Shown here piece after piece: positions 1 to 11,184 of a stretch of 64,000 nucleotides of DNA. The stretch covers positions 628,811 to 692,810 of the forward strand of contig NMRB01000075.1 of NCBI GenBank assembly GCA_002633025.1, in the 5' to 3' direction. The number at the start of each line of letters is the position of its first letter. The stretch's first letter is position 1. The stretch is from Notospermus geniculatus. Lineage: Eukaryota > Nemertea > Pilidiophora > Heteronemertea > Lineidae. Made by a program: the position numbers and the translations under genes. The notes under the pieces were generated by a model. It was not told the origin of the DNA, did no database searches, and worked only from the letters and a program-made list of their open reading frames with translations.

Positions 1-1
1 A

Positions 2-575
2 TCAGTTCGGGAAAGTTCCAAAATTGGAAGCGTTTCCGACTTTGGAAACGTTTCTTTTTTTGGAAGCTATTTTCGATTCCAATGTAGCGGGAACGTTTCC
101 GAATTTGGAAGCCAAGAGATAGAGATTCTGGCGGAACTGAGCCTTTTGATGATGATAATAGATGATTATCGATGATTGCAGCCAACTTACGCCAGCAATT
201 CAGATTTCACGCCGTGAAATACAAGGTCACAGGTGCTGCCATCTGTTAGTGGAAAAAAACACTTCCCGATTTTTGCTTTTCATATCCCGATTGGGCCTAA
301 CGTGCAAGAAGGCCTACAAAGATTCCGATATCGGAATCGAAAACCGCTTCCGAAAAAGGAAACGTTTCCAATATCGGAATCGCTGGGCTTCCAAAATCAG
401 AAACGTTTCCAAACGTTTCAGAAACGTTTCAGAAACGTTTCCAAACAACATTCGGAACTTTTTGGCTTCCAAATTCGGAAACGTTCCCGCTACATTGGAA
501 TCGAAAATAGCTTCCAAAAAAAGAAACGTTTCCAAAGTCGGAAACGCTTCCAATTTTGGAACTTTCCCGAACTGA
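2..575. repeat. MITE with perfect 114-bp terminal inverted repeats
   Basis: Positions 2-115 and 462-575 are exact reverse complements of each other over 114 bp, which I checked base by base. The ends read TCAGTTCGGGAAAG. The interior (about 310-440) carries many copies of the palindromic core GGAAACGTTTCC. The open frames here are only the repeat read as protein. It is a non-autonomous inverted-repeat element. The left end lies at the window edge, so any target-site duplication on that side cannot be seen. The identical arms suggest recent insertion or arm-to-arm conversion. Confidence 0.85.
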
Positions 576-3311
576 CATTAAATCTCATTCACGGCGGTCC
601 AAGTGATGCGGTAGACCATCGAAGAATCACTCCCAGTCCACATTTAGTCAACTCGATTTGATAAAAATGTACTTAGGCCTACCTATTATACGTATACAGA
701 TTTATGACTGCATGAAAAATAGTGTTTTGTTTGGTAGTGATATAAGCAGCCCGGCGGTAGACTAGTCCTCTATCCCAGCAAAGACTAGTCCTCTATCTGT
801 GTTGGTCGAACGCCTCAAGGACGGGGATCAGTCTACTCGGGTCGCTATACGAATAGTCTCGGTCAACCACCCACTATTGCAAATCTGAGAAATCGCAAAG
901 CAACAATGCGGAACAGAACGGCTTGCTGCGCGAGACTACCGGCATGTAGACTTAGTCCTCAATAATGTTCAAGGTCAGGTGTGGGCTAACCCGAACGGCA
1001 ACCTCGTTTGCGAGGTCGCGTTGGGTCGGTGCATTCGGACAGGTAGTCAGTGACAAAACCACGACACTGATTGGGCAAATACAGATGACGGAGCGCTGCA
1101 TCTTAGCCGTGGAACGATGCATCCTCGCACCCAGGGTCTTCACAACCGACTCCCCCACTCGCGCTTGGTTCAGACCCTGGCGACATCCATGCCATTTTAG
1201 TGGGGAACCAGCGGAGCAGTTCACTCCGCCGAATTCAACCAATCACAGCGAAGCTCCTATCCCGTCTTCGCCGTTCCCAAATATGGCAGCTGTAAAATTT
1301 TCTCGATTCGCTGACAAACTCGCTGAATTTCTGATTGTTCTTGAATAAACTTCGCGCCTGAATGTTTCTCACGTATTATCAACACAAGGAGTACGTACCA
1401 ATGGGTTCAAAATACGAAGGTATGATCTATTTCATGAATTTGGGGCAGCTATCATTCGACAGCGTACATAAATTATGGAATGAGTGTGCAGTGCTACGAG
1501 ACTGGTATCCGGTACTTCGTTACACCAGATCTATGTGCAGACGTTGTAGTACTAGGCGCGATATCTGCCCATTACATCAAGTGCCGTTACCCCACTGCGT
1601 TGCATGGTTTATTCGTGAATTACCAACGGGGAGTACACATGAGAGAATAGCCTTCTACTCCACCGAAACGGGGTGGATGTCCTCAGGGCATTGAGGGAGG
1701 GAACGACCGTAAATGACCTGAGATTCTCAGGATGGGAACGATGGTGCGACCTCTGACTTCAAATTGCATTTGTTGCAGAAAATTTTAAGCAGCACGGCGG
1801 TTATTACGAAATAAATTAATTGACGATTCACATACACCTGCATTTAGACTTTAGATCGGTTATACTCGACGTTTCGTTGATGGTTAGATTAGGAACCAAT
1901 CTACTTTCGATTTCAATTCAGTTCAGTTAACCACACAAAGGTGGCGCGCTCTATTCCGCGGCATATTTATTCACCAGTCGGGGAGGGTAGGTTGATCAGC
2001 TGATCACAACAAAAATCATCAACAACAAACTTTCATCATGTTCATGCTTTGATGTTACGCCGGTAGGCCTATATCCGGCTTCATTAGCTTCATCGGGGGT
2101 GACCACCATCGCCTTCATCCATCCATCTCTCAGCTGTGAGCCTTTTAGCATGTTGTTAGGCCTATGTTAGGCCTAGGCTACCCTTGTGGAAGAATTATTC
2201 TGAACTGACCAGTATAATTCCTCCAAGTGTTAGCCTACTCTACTGCCTGCAGGGGTTTACCGGTAGTTAACATTTTTGGATGGGAATTCATGACTTCCAT
2301 TAACCTAAAAATCAGGAAGTATTGGGGCTTTTCTTGGAAGTCTAAATGTAGGCCTACTTCATTCATAAAGCTTAGGCTAAATAGGCCTACATTAGAAGTT
2401 TAAAATTGTTTGGAAGTAGGCCTACTTGACTTCCTAGAGCCTAAAATTCCGAAGAAGTATTTTGACTTCCGTGACTTCCAAACTCCCTCTAAACCACTGC
2501 TGCCTACTCTACTGTACTGGGCTTAGGCCTAGACCTAGCTTGGCTTTGATTCGTGTTGTGTAAGCCCATGGTCATGGAGGAATTATACCACTGACAACTC
2601 TGACAACATGGGTTTCCTCCGGGTACGCCGGTTTCCTCCTGCTGTTTGTAAAATATTGAATTCATCATCATCATCTGGGGTTTATGGCTGTGTGATAGGC
2701 CTAGGTCTTTGCCCCCTCAGGAACATGTCGTCAAAGTTGGTTACATGTTAGGTGTCACTCAATCAGTCAATGTATCTAGCCTATAGCAAAACCAAGGAAA
2801 GTTGACTAATATCTGTGACTTTCTGATGTTGGCCTCGTGGCTTAGAAATCACAAAGTGTTAAAAAGTTCAATGGGAAAATCAATAAGACTTCGTTGATTG
2901 CGTTGGCAATTGCTCCAATTGTTTTGATCAAGTGACATAATTGATAAATTGGGCATTGATCAATCAATTTGGTTTCTGAACCCACCTTGTATTGAATAGT
3001 TCAAGTCAAACTGGGTTGTATTAGTCGAACACATGGGCTTCTCTTGATTTGAAAGCTGGGATCTTTAACTTGGCTTATTATGCAGGGATCAAAATTCATA
3101 TTTTGAAAATGCTGATTTTGGTCGAACAGGCCACAAAATCAAGCCGCACACAATACAAAATGCATTGGAACATCAATTTTTGGTCGCACAGAGGAAAATC
3201 CAGGTCGCATTTTAGACCAAATGGTCATGAACTTTGAACCCTGTTAATGCCACTTTAGACAAAATTGGGTGATTTGTATACATTTCTATGGTTGATTTGC
3301 CGATAGAGAGC
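576..3311. other. Unassigned upstream region, no supported gene
   Basis: I found no coding exon with convincing codon structure and splice sites here. An open frame at 1362-1694 encodes a Cys-rich peptide with no family I recognise. An ATG in good context near 1283 gives only about 21 codons. The stretch around 1930-2110 (GGTGGCGCGC and CCGCGG motifs) could be a promoter for the downstream gene, which must have at least one exon upstream of 3926, but nothing proves it. A fragment near 2605-2640 (TTTCCTCCGGG, CGGTTTCCTCC) matches the body of the SINE at 23310. Confidence 0.4.
2061..2710. repeat. Cluster of TAGGCCTA palindromes
   Basis: The hexamer AGGCCT, usually as TAGGCCTA or TAGGCCTAC, occurs about eight times in 650 bp, including near 2066, 2159, 2168, 2350, 2382, 2415, 2527 and 2698. 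It also recurs elsewhere in the window. Chance expectation for one hexamer is about one per 4 kb. The function is unknown; it may be a simple dispersed motif of this genome. Confidence 0.6.
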
Positions 3312-3818
3312 CAGGGTTTCCGCCAGAAAAAAAATGAGGGTACGGGAAAAAAAATTTTTGAAAAAAAAAATTTTGAAAAATATTTTTTAAAATTTTTTAA
3401 AAGGTTTTAAACGATGTTTGGTGCCATTTTAGGCATTTTTTTTTAAGCATAAAATCCCCGCGCCGGTCATGCCGGTTGTTTGGTTTCGTCCGGCATGTCA
3501 TGGAAAAATGTGTGACGGTCGGATATTCCGCTGGGACCCCGTTTGTCCCAATGGGGGATACCCCATAGGACACATGTTTGTGATGTGCGCCTTGCGCATG
3601 CGTAGAGAGCAGAAGCGATAGCTAACCGATTTGTAGTGGTGTGAAAGTGTCAGCGAGCGAATAAAGGATTTATAGTGAAGTAAGAATTAGTGTTCGTCCG
3701 AACCCCCCTTATCGTGTGAAGGTAAAACCCTCCCTTCACAAATGGTTACCCAACATTTTTGAGGGAAAAATTTAAGGGTACGGAATTTTACCCATTTTAC
3801 CCTCTGGCGGAAACCCTG
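3312..3818. mobile_element. Non-autonomous DNA transposon with CAGGGTTTCCGCC ends
   Basis: The left end reads CAGGGTTTCCGCCAGA and the right end is its reverse complement (TCTGGCGGAAACCCTG). Flush 5-bp direct repeats AGAGC lie at 3307-3311 and 3819-3823, as expected of a target-site duplication. The ends resemble hAT-type termini, but hAT duplications are normally 8 bp, so the superfamily is uncertain. No transposase frame is present. The interior holds A/T-rich stretches and a GC-rich middle. It sits about 107 bp before the splice acceptor of the VPS9-like exon, inside its last visible intron. Confidence 0.75.
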
Positions 3819-3925
3819 AGAGCCAACTCACACAAGAAAATTTGTGAGGAGCAGCACCAAGTCAAAATGAAGAAATTGTGGTTAAATGCATCACTTAGAA
3901 TTTTTCCATCTTGATAATATTTCAG

Positions 3926-6900
3926 ATGGTCTTCCAGAGATTGAACCCGGTATCTGGTTCAAGGCTGAAGTATTTTCTGGCGTCCTTGTTGATTGCACGG
4001 AACGTGTCTTGAAATGGACAACAGAGGAGCAGGAATTTTGCCCCGGGCGATCGTTCATCACCAAAGATCATTCGGAGGTCGATTTCAGCCGCTTCACACG
4101 TTATCTCTATGAAGGGGAATGTTACGATTTCGAGACGGGTATTGACGATTTGTTCAATACTGCTGCGAGTTTGTTGGAGAAGGAGCGGGCGAGAACCGTA
4201 CGAGGGAAAAGGAAGACATCTTTCAATTCTAGCAAAATGATCATTCGGATTCTTCACTGTCACATACTACCAGCGATCAGAATGAGACCGACAGATTTGA
4301 AAAAAGTTGAAGCAGTTTATAAGAAACAGGAAAGGGTTGTACAGGGTGTTAATAAAGATTTGGAACGGATGAGTCAGGACATTGAAAACACGAAATTAGG
4401 GATTCAATTTAAGCGGGAAAGTATGGTGAAGGAGTTGCAGAACTGTAACATGGTGGAAGTTTATCCCCGTGATATTCTGCTTCTCCTAGAAACGCAGATT
4501 CAGGGGGATATCGACCGAGAGGCGCGGGCGTTAGATCGCGAACAAGAGGAGGTGAACAGGTTAAAATTGGAGCCGAACGCTGGTGACCTACTGGTCAAGA
4601 AACGTAAAGTTCGTGATCATATTTATGAGAAGCAGGTCGCGTTGATTACGGCGCGAGAAAATATTGTGCAAGTCCTACAAGCGATGGCGAAGAAGGGTTA
4701 TAAGAGGACGGGTGCGATTAAATGGCAGCCGGCGTGCGCGAGAGGCAGCGGGACGATAAACGAAGAGATCATCTGCACGAGAGGAAACAAGGATTTGGCC
4801 AATCAGTACGTCATGTATATGAAGGTTAATGACTTGTTACAAGAGCAGAGGAACAAACGTTTCATTGTGACGTCAAAGTTGGAGTTTATTTTGAGCGTCA
4901 GGGAGACCGTGCGAGAAACGCTACAAGATTTGAGGAGTGGGAAGGAATCAGTTGGTTTTACTCGCGACAGGACAAGAAGAGGCCGGGCCGCGGATATCCT
5001 GTTGCATGCGAGTATACCAGAGGAGTGGTTGACCTTGACGGAAAGGGTCGGTGACCTTTTAATGGAGGGTGACAACCCGATACGTAAACGTCATCAAGAT
5101 TTTGTGTCGCAGATCCGTGATAGGTTTTTGGCAGCCATCAATGTTGGAAAAGTCATGCTGGATCGGGGGGCAGAGGAAGTATCGAGGCGACGTAGTCGGC
5201 GCCGCGCCCGGAGTCTAATGCACAAGGAATTCAAACAAGTTGCGACAATAACTGTCGAAAATGACGAAGATATCAAGTCCCAGACGGCATCGATTCTCCG
5301 CACACGGGCAATGTCGAGTCGAAGCTTCAAACGACGGATGGACAGCATCGTCGGGATGCCGTTCGAAGAACCCAACTTTGAAGATGACGAAATTCAGGAA
5401 CAAATTGGTTCTGAAATAAAATTTCTAGTCCAGCAGATTCACACACATTTTGATTTCATGAGCTCCGAGCTTCAGGTTGCAACTGAAGCGTATTCCGATA
5501 CGGTGTATTATAAAACGTGGCTCTGTTACGAAGGTCATTTCTACCGCGATACGATGGACAGAATAATGGAGTTGTACACACTGAACTATCGGCAAGTTTG
5601 TAGTAATTTGGAGACAAATGCGTCACTCATCACAACCGAAGATTTAGGATTAGAAGATCAATGGTTGTTGAGTTTCTTCCGTAAAAATACTGCTGAAGAA
5701 AAAAGTCAAGATCCAAATACGGGTAATGTTGGTTACGTTTGTTGGTCAGATCCACCAACTCCTGTGGATAAACCGACCAAATCTTGGGCTCAAAATGAAT
5801 TGCCTCCAAAAGGTGGGAAAGTTTTCGAGTTGAAAACTATTACTCGGAATTCTGTGGAGGAAGCTCCTTCTGAAACAGGTCAGGTCTCACCAGAGAAGTC
5901 TGCAGCAGCAGATGCTGTTGTGGACGGTCATGTGATCAATGTCGACCAATCAGATGATCATGTGATCAATGTCGACCAATCAGATGGTCATGTGATCAGT
6001 GTCGACCAATCAGATGGTCATGTGATTAGTGTCAACCAATCAGATGGTCTTGTGATCAATGTTGACCAATCAGAGACTGTTCCTATTGACAATCACCTGG
6101 CTCCAAAAACTGAGGTGGAAAGTGCTTCAGATTGCAGGACCTCAGCAAGGAGGTCTGATGATGAAGTGAATAGGAATGAACCCTGTAATGGACAGGAAAA
6201 CGAGTACAAAAATCGTGTCTATCTTGAGACTGATCTTGATGCAATCAGTGATGAAGAGGAGATAACCAATACAGAAACTGTCGAAGCAGGATTTGTGAAT
6301 CCAATGGTCCTAGTTACTATTGAAAATAAACTTGATATTGACGCTGCGACGTGTTCTGTGTCGACGACCGATGTTGGCGCTCAAGACGAAATACAGCCAG
6401 AGAAACCTGAAAATGCTCCAGACGACAATGAAAATTTGTCGTCTGCTAACTCTAGTGATAGATGTCAACAAGACGATGAGAACCAGAACGCAGAGCTGGA
6501 CCCAAACATGGACATACCAAATCTGGCTCCAGGAGGCAGTCAAGGACCTGACGCCATCACAAATGGCGCCGATGCGGACGCAGAGACCAATCACGAGAAT
6601 GTCGACCCAACCGAGGACAACGTCAGCTACAGCTCCGAAGAATCTGTTGATTTTCCCGGTGATCCAGACCGTGCGGCATCGGAGGTCGTCCAACGCGAAC
6701 TGAAAAAGAACCAGAGCCGACGCTTCATGGAGACTTTTGCGCCAGCGATTGCGTGCATCGAAGCGATTTTACGGGAATATATTCCATTGAATAAGCTACA
6801 GTTGATGACGAAATGCGTCCGTACAGTCCAGAAAATCGTCATGCAGATTCAGAGCGAAAGTTCTGATTCTCAGAATGTGATGTGCTGCGACGATTTTCTG

Positions 6901-7089
6901 ACAATTATCCCACTGATTCTGCTTCATGCTGACCACACCTCGATGGCTAATTTATACCCGCATATCATTATGTTAATGGATTTAATGGCACCTTTCCTGA
7001 CCAATGGAATTCACAGCAATTCCTTGACACATTTCTTCGGGGCCTATCAGATCCTGTTCTCAATGATGGTGGTGCAGACGAAACACTAG
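3926..7089 (+). CDS. Large coiled-coil protein with probable C-terminal VPS9-like domain (terminal exon)
   Basis: One open exon of about 1,054 codons ends in TAG at 7087-7089. Its 5' edge is a polypyrimidine tract and ATTTCAG acceptor just before 3926. The frame there is in phase 1, so an upstream exon must supply the start; the ATG at 3886 lies in intron sequence. Seen: a charged, helical N-terminal half with Glu/Lys/Arg-rich coiled-coil segments, an Arg-rich stretch (SRRRSRRRARS), an acidic low-complexity middle with five 10-residue repeats, and a hydrophobic C-terminal about 110 residues. That tail contains IPLNKLQLMTK, then CCDDFLTIIPLIL, then a segment ending THFFGAYQIL. This order resembles the VPS9 fold (KL..L, DD.LP, C-terminal helix) of Rab5/Rab21 exchange factors. 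Endosomal GEF function is inferred from that resemblance only. The N-terminal half matches no family I can name. Confidence 0.6.
5924..6073 (+). repeat. In-frame 30-bp tandem repeat, five copies
   Basis: Five consecutive 30-bp units encode ten-residue copies of the form GHVINVDQSD, with variants such as VISVDQSD, VISVNQSD and LVINVDQSE. Because the unit is a multiple of three, copy-number changes keep the reading frame. It lies in the acidic, probably disordered middle of the VPS9-like protein and is likely length-polymorphic. Confidence 0.85.
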
Positions 7090-7811
7090 GCCTACTTGTG
7101 GGGCATTCCTGGATGGGTGATATTGTCAACAAAATATTAGATTTCTGAAGGGGTGAAGTTGTATACCCGGTACACTTTTATACACTTTTAAAACTTTCAC
7201 ATGGAGCTGCGCCTTTTGCGTATAGCCATCTTTGAGCTTTTTAGGGTCTTCCTCGTAATGTTTTATCAATATTTTTTCAAATGTTACTTATTTAGATTGC
7301 TTATGGAATAAGCATGGCAAAAAGTACCGGTACTTGTCAAGATTATTCTGGGTTCTGTAGAGTACAGCATTAGTCAATGGAGCCAGTCGTGTTTATAATA
7401 TGTATTGTGATAGCATCTCAATTATTGTAGGCCTGCCTTTTTGTCAATTTCCAACACAAATTTTGCACGTGTTTACGATTTTCAATAACGTGCTCACTGC
7501 ATCTCTATCTTATTTTCAGTATTAACGTAATATTTGGTGCTATCGTCAGTCCTCAAGGCATGTACAATAACAGACGATCTCGTATGATCTCATAGAAGGG
7601 TGTGGTTGACACTCTACCAAGGTCAAAGACTTGTTTTTCACTTTGTATGTATTATGAAGCCAATTTTCTTAGACTCAGAATCCGTAGGAAATTGAATTGT
7701 GGCATCCTTCCGCTTAGACTTACAGAAACTGACATTTGCAATGAAAGGGTTAAGGTATTAGACTGACAATCTGGACACCTCCCAGTTAAGGACGACATCT
7801 GTAACTTAAGC

Positions 7812-8150
7812 AAAGTGACATCCCTGAGGGTGTCCCCAGTTGACAGGGCCAATGTGATGTCCTCAAGGGTGTCCCCAATTGAGAGGCCAGACGCCCTCAA
7901 CCGTGTCCCCGGTTGAGAGGACCAAAGTGACGTCCTCAAGGGTGTCCCCAGTTGAGATGACCAAAGTGACGTCCCCAGTTGAGAGGACCAAAGTGATGTC
8001 AATGTGTCCCCGGTTGAGAGGACCAAAGTGATATCCTCAAGGCCAAAGTGACGTCCCCAAGTGTGTCCCCGGTTGAGAAGGTGTGTGATGTCCTCAAAGG
8101 TGTCCCCAATTGAAAGAGCCAAAGTGATGTTCCCAAAGGTGCCCAGTTGA
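7812..8150. repeat. Minisatellite, irregular units of about 20-40 bp
   Basis: Degenerate tandem copies of GTGTCCCCAGTTGAGAGG followed by ACCAAAGTGACGTCCTCAAG fill this stretch. Read on the minus strand it gives a repetitive open frame, which I regard as an artefact of the repeat. Confidence 0.75.
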
Positions 8151-9654
8151 AATGCCAAGTGTAGTCTTTTCATATATCTGTAGAACTATAACAGTACATG
8201 TAATTATTCTGTGGCAGTAGTAGTTAATTATAGGTTCATATTGTATATACTGGATATTGATATTTTTTGTCAACGCATTTCTATCACAATCATTATTATG
8301 CAAACGCTACGCCACTTGACCTATGCATTAGATAATTGGGTCACGAGTCATTATCGGTAACCCTTTGTGCATGGACATTCACTGACCCACTTTCATCCTC
8401 ATACATTGTTCATGTCCTCATGTCCAATAGTCAGGTGCAAAATGGGTGAAATAAACGTCCCGTGGGATTTTTGGTATGAAATTTGCCGAACTAGATTGAT
8501 AGAGAATGGTTTCCTGTACATGACAAACTTTCCCGGCACTTCCAGAAATTCTTTTGATGGAAGTTACGGCCGATTGAATTTTTGGAACTGACTTTATCAT
8601 TGGACCCAAGAACTGAGCTTTGTACAGGAGAATGGGAACCATTCACTAAGTTCACACCACAGTGTGCATCTACAAAGGTCACACCATTGTTCACATCCTA
8701 TGCACATTGTTACCAATTGCCAACTTCCACATTTTAATTGGCACGATCTCTTCTTTCTTGTCTTATGATGTACATGTACTGCCCACTTCATTTCTTTATG
8801 TTTCACTGGGGGAGTTTTAAGTGAGAATTATCAACACTTTGTGACAGAAATTCATGCCATTATGATGTCATGCAGTGCCTTAAAGTACATGACGCCAGTG
8901 CATTTAAGTACAGGGCACCGTCATGATGTCATGGGCCGAAATTCTGGTCTAGTGACTCAAGTGGTTAAAAGCTAAACATGTAAAACTTTTAAAGTTGATT
9001 TTTCGGTTTTATGGTAGCTCCTTATGTTGCTCCCTGCCCTCGCGACGGTTCGGTATACGTATTTGCGGAGCGTTATGAGGACAGCGGACCAGTCAAAGTT
9101 CATGGACCAGAATTCTGGTCTATCATAGTGAGTGGTGATAAGCTCCCTCATTTCACTATACACCTGCAAAACTGAAGATGATTCTTTTGTTTCGTGGTTC
9201 TTAGGGTGCTAGTTTGCCTGGACGTTACGAGGGCAGGGGACGAGTCTAATTTCAAAAGTTGCAAAAAACTTACATGTGAAATTGTCAACTGGATAACAAC
9301 TACCACACAATTCAGGGAATTCTTTTATCACCAAATGTTAGAATACCGGTGTATATGTAGAGTGGGTGACCCTTTGTAGCCTGGCAAATGGACAAATCAT
9401 GTAGTTTACCTATCAGAAATAGTGTGCTTGAACATGGGTCTTATTAGTGGGCCATTTTATACCAATTTTGTGTCATATTGCCTAAGGCTTTGTATATTTA
9501 TGATTTATAATATTTATCCAGACATGGGAGGTATAATATATCTCCATGATGCAGAGAACATTTTTTGGAGTGTATACCTACATGTATTTAGTGATCAATG
9601 CGATTTTGCCAGAGCAAACTGAAATCAAACGACTGCTGGTGATTTAATTCTGTG

Positions 9655-9788
9655 AATAAATTTTTAGTCTATTTTCCCACAATTGCTGATAGAAAATGCC
9701 TGTTTAGGCCTATATTCTTTAGACACGAATGATAGCAGGAATAAATTCCATTTATATTCAGATATGCCTGGTGATGTCTTGTAATAAA
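9655..9788 (+). terminator. Cluster of three AATAAA poly(A) signals
   Basis: AATAAA occurs at 9655-9660, 9740-9745 and 9783-9788 on the plus strand, the last followed by T-rich sequence. It is a candidate 3' end for the VPS9-like transcript; no other plus-strand gene is seen nearby. Confidence 0.4.
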
Positions 9789-10104
9789 CTGGACTTTGTA
9801 TTTCAACTTGAACTCATAGTTTGATGTTTACGATAGTTTCACATTGGACAACTCTTGTGTAAAATATGAAGAGCACACAGGGATCTACAGGGACTTTCTC
9901 CTTCCTTGGAGGAAGTATACTGAATATACTGATTATACTCAGTATAATACCTCCAAGCTCCTTCTTAACCCAGTGTCTGCAAAAGACGTGCGATCAAATT
10001 TGCACAACAATTTGGCGTTCCATGCTGAACCCTGAGGGACAATTTTGTCATCGTCCAATCGTGAGATTCTGAATGATTTTGTGATAATTCTGCTGGTAAA
10101 GTAG

Positions 10105-10231
10105 TCTTGATGGCCTACTGGTTATCACGTCTGCTTAGCAAGCGGCAGGTCCTGGGTTCGAATCCCAGGCCATATGGCATTAATCATCTCGGACTCTTCA
10201 GTCCATTGCATGGGACAGTAAACCGTGGTGC
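10105..10231 (+). mobile_element. tRNA-derived SINE (family A), 5' part
   Basis: The tRNA-like head has an A-box-like TGGCCTACTGG and a perfect B box GGTTCGAATCC, followed by the family body CAGTAAACCGTGGTGCC. The copy is broken by the MITE that starts at 10232. The same head and body recur at 12706, 12818, 17615, 20755, 22555, 26655, 37628 and, reversed, 10650. The head is not a functional tRNA gene: it runs into the SINE body and lacks a proper acceptor stem. Confidence 0.8.
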
Positions 10232-10369
10232 CTAAGGCTTCCCTTACATAGAAGTATTCGGTATACGAAAATGCCGGTCAACAAAGGCATTCCGAGGATT
10301 CACCACCGTGAAGCCATTGTAAACTGGCGTTTTCGTATACCGTATACTTCGATGTAAAGGAAGCCTAAG
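10232..10369. mobile_element. MITE nested in a SINE, about 42-bp inverted ends
   Basis: The left arm TAAGGCTTCCCTTACAT, continuing through the shared CGGTATACGAAAA core, is matched in reverse by the right arm ending ATGTAAAGGAAGCCTAA. It interrupts the family A SINE immediately to its left, so it is the younger insertion. Confidence 0.75.
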
Positions 10370-10510
10370 TAGAGAATATGCGTAACTTACTTACCGGTAC
10401 CAATATTTCCGATGACCATGTTCTTCTTCTGCCAGCTGTCTTCTACACATCATCCACGGACGACTCTTCCACCAGAAATGATCAAGGGTCCCTAAATCAA
10501 AGGAAGATTA

Positions 10511-10649
10511 GGGCCCGTATTCAAAAAGGGTGATCATTGCGCGATTAAGACTTAGACGCGTGTAACTTCACTAAATGCACGCACTTCCACCATGCATTTG
10601 ACGAAGTTACACGCGTCTAAGTCTTAAACACCCTTTTTGAATACGGCCC
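10511..10649. mobile_element. MITE with GGGCCCGTATTC ends
   Basis: The arms GGGCCCGTATTCAAAAAGGG and its reverse complement flank a nearly palindromic interior (ACGCGTGTAACTTC and its inverse). The flanks read TA on both sides. The ends resemble the GGCCCATATTCATAAAA family at 16532, 28244 and 40317. Confidence 0.75.
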
Positions 10650-10830
10650 TATGTGTACAGGGTCAAAGCACAGCATTATTGGCCCTGGTAAGTACGGAAG
10701 AGGCCATCTCAAGCTACCGGTACTCGTGTTCCTCACTTGGATGGGGTCTTTTACTTGCCCTTCCAAAGGCACAAGACACAATGGCGTCCCATGTGACGGA
10801 CCAGATGAGCCTGGGACCACTGATCCCATG
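10650..10830 (-). mobile_element. SINE family A copy, minus strand
   Basis: Read on the minus strand it carries the family body: the GTAAAAGACCCCATCC segment, the GAGATGGCCTCTTCC segment and the CCAGGGCCAATAATGC tail. The head is truncated. Confidence 0.7.
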
Positions 10831-11184
10831 CTAGTATACAGGGTGGCCAATAAAACAAGCATACCTTCACTACCTTCAGTCCGAAACAATCATCTGCGCA
10901 TCACGAATTCAGCACGATTTCAGCCCTTGACTTCATATAAAACAAGGTCTAGAACTTGAACCACTGGACCTACCAGGATGCATCTTGGTGTCTTCTTCTT
11001 GAAGCCGTTTTTTCAACGTCTCGGTCCGTGTTGCACTGTGTCAAGCCTGGTGACGCGACGTCATTTTGTTGCTTTGCTCTGTTTTTGACGTCTTCGGTAG
11101 AACTGTCCACAGCGCCAACTTGTCGGAATAAAAAGTTATACGAATCCCTTACTCCGCAAGACAGTAAGAAAGTCAAAACACACT

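Larger units (their letters stand above)
7090..9788 (+). other. Probable 3' UTR of the VPS9-like gene and flank
   Basis: No further coding frame is convincing after the stop codon. The stretch is A/T-rich and contains a minisatellite (7812-8150) and several unassigned segments. The first cluster of poly(A) signals on the plus strand that I noticed is at 9655-9788, which would make the 3' UTR about 2.6 kb if all of it is transcribed. That extent is inference. Confidence 0.4.

Noticed and set aside
162-661. Overlapping open frames on both strands
   Set aside because: They are the interior and arm of the palindromic MITE at 2-575.
1362-1694. Cys-rich open frame of 110 residues
   Set aside because: No recognisable family, no flanking exon evidence; kept only as a note.
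7652-8173. Minus-strand repetitive open frame of 173 residues
   Set aside because: Product of a minisatellite in a probable 3' UTR; no splice or codon evidence.
10110-10185. Possible tRNA gene (clear B box GGTTCGAATCC)
   Set aside because: The head continues into a repeated SINE body and lacks paired acceptor ends; the same holds for 12706, 23310, 33098, 36665 and 37628.
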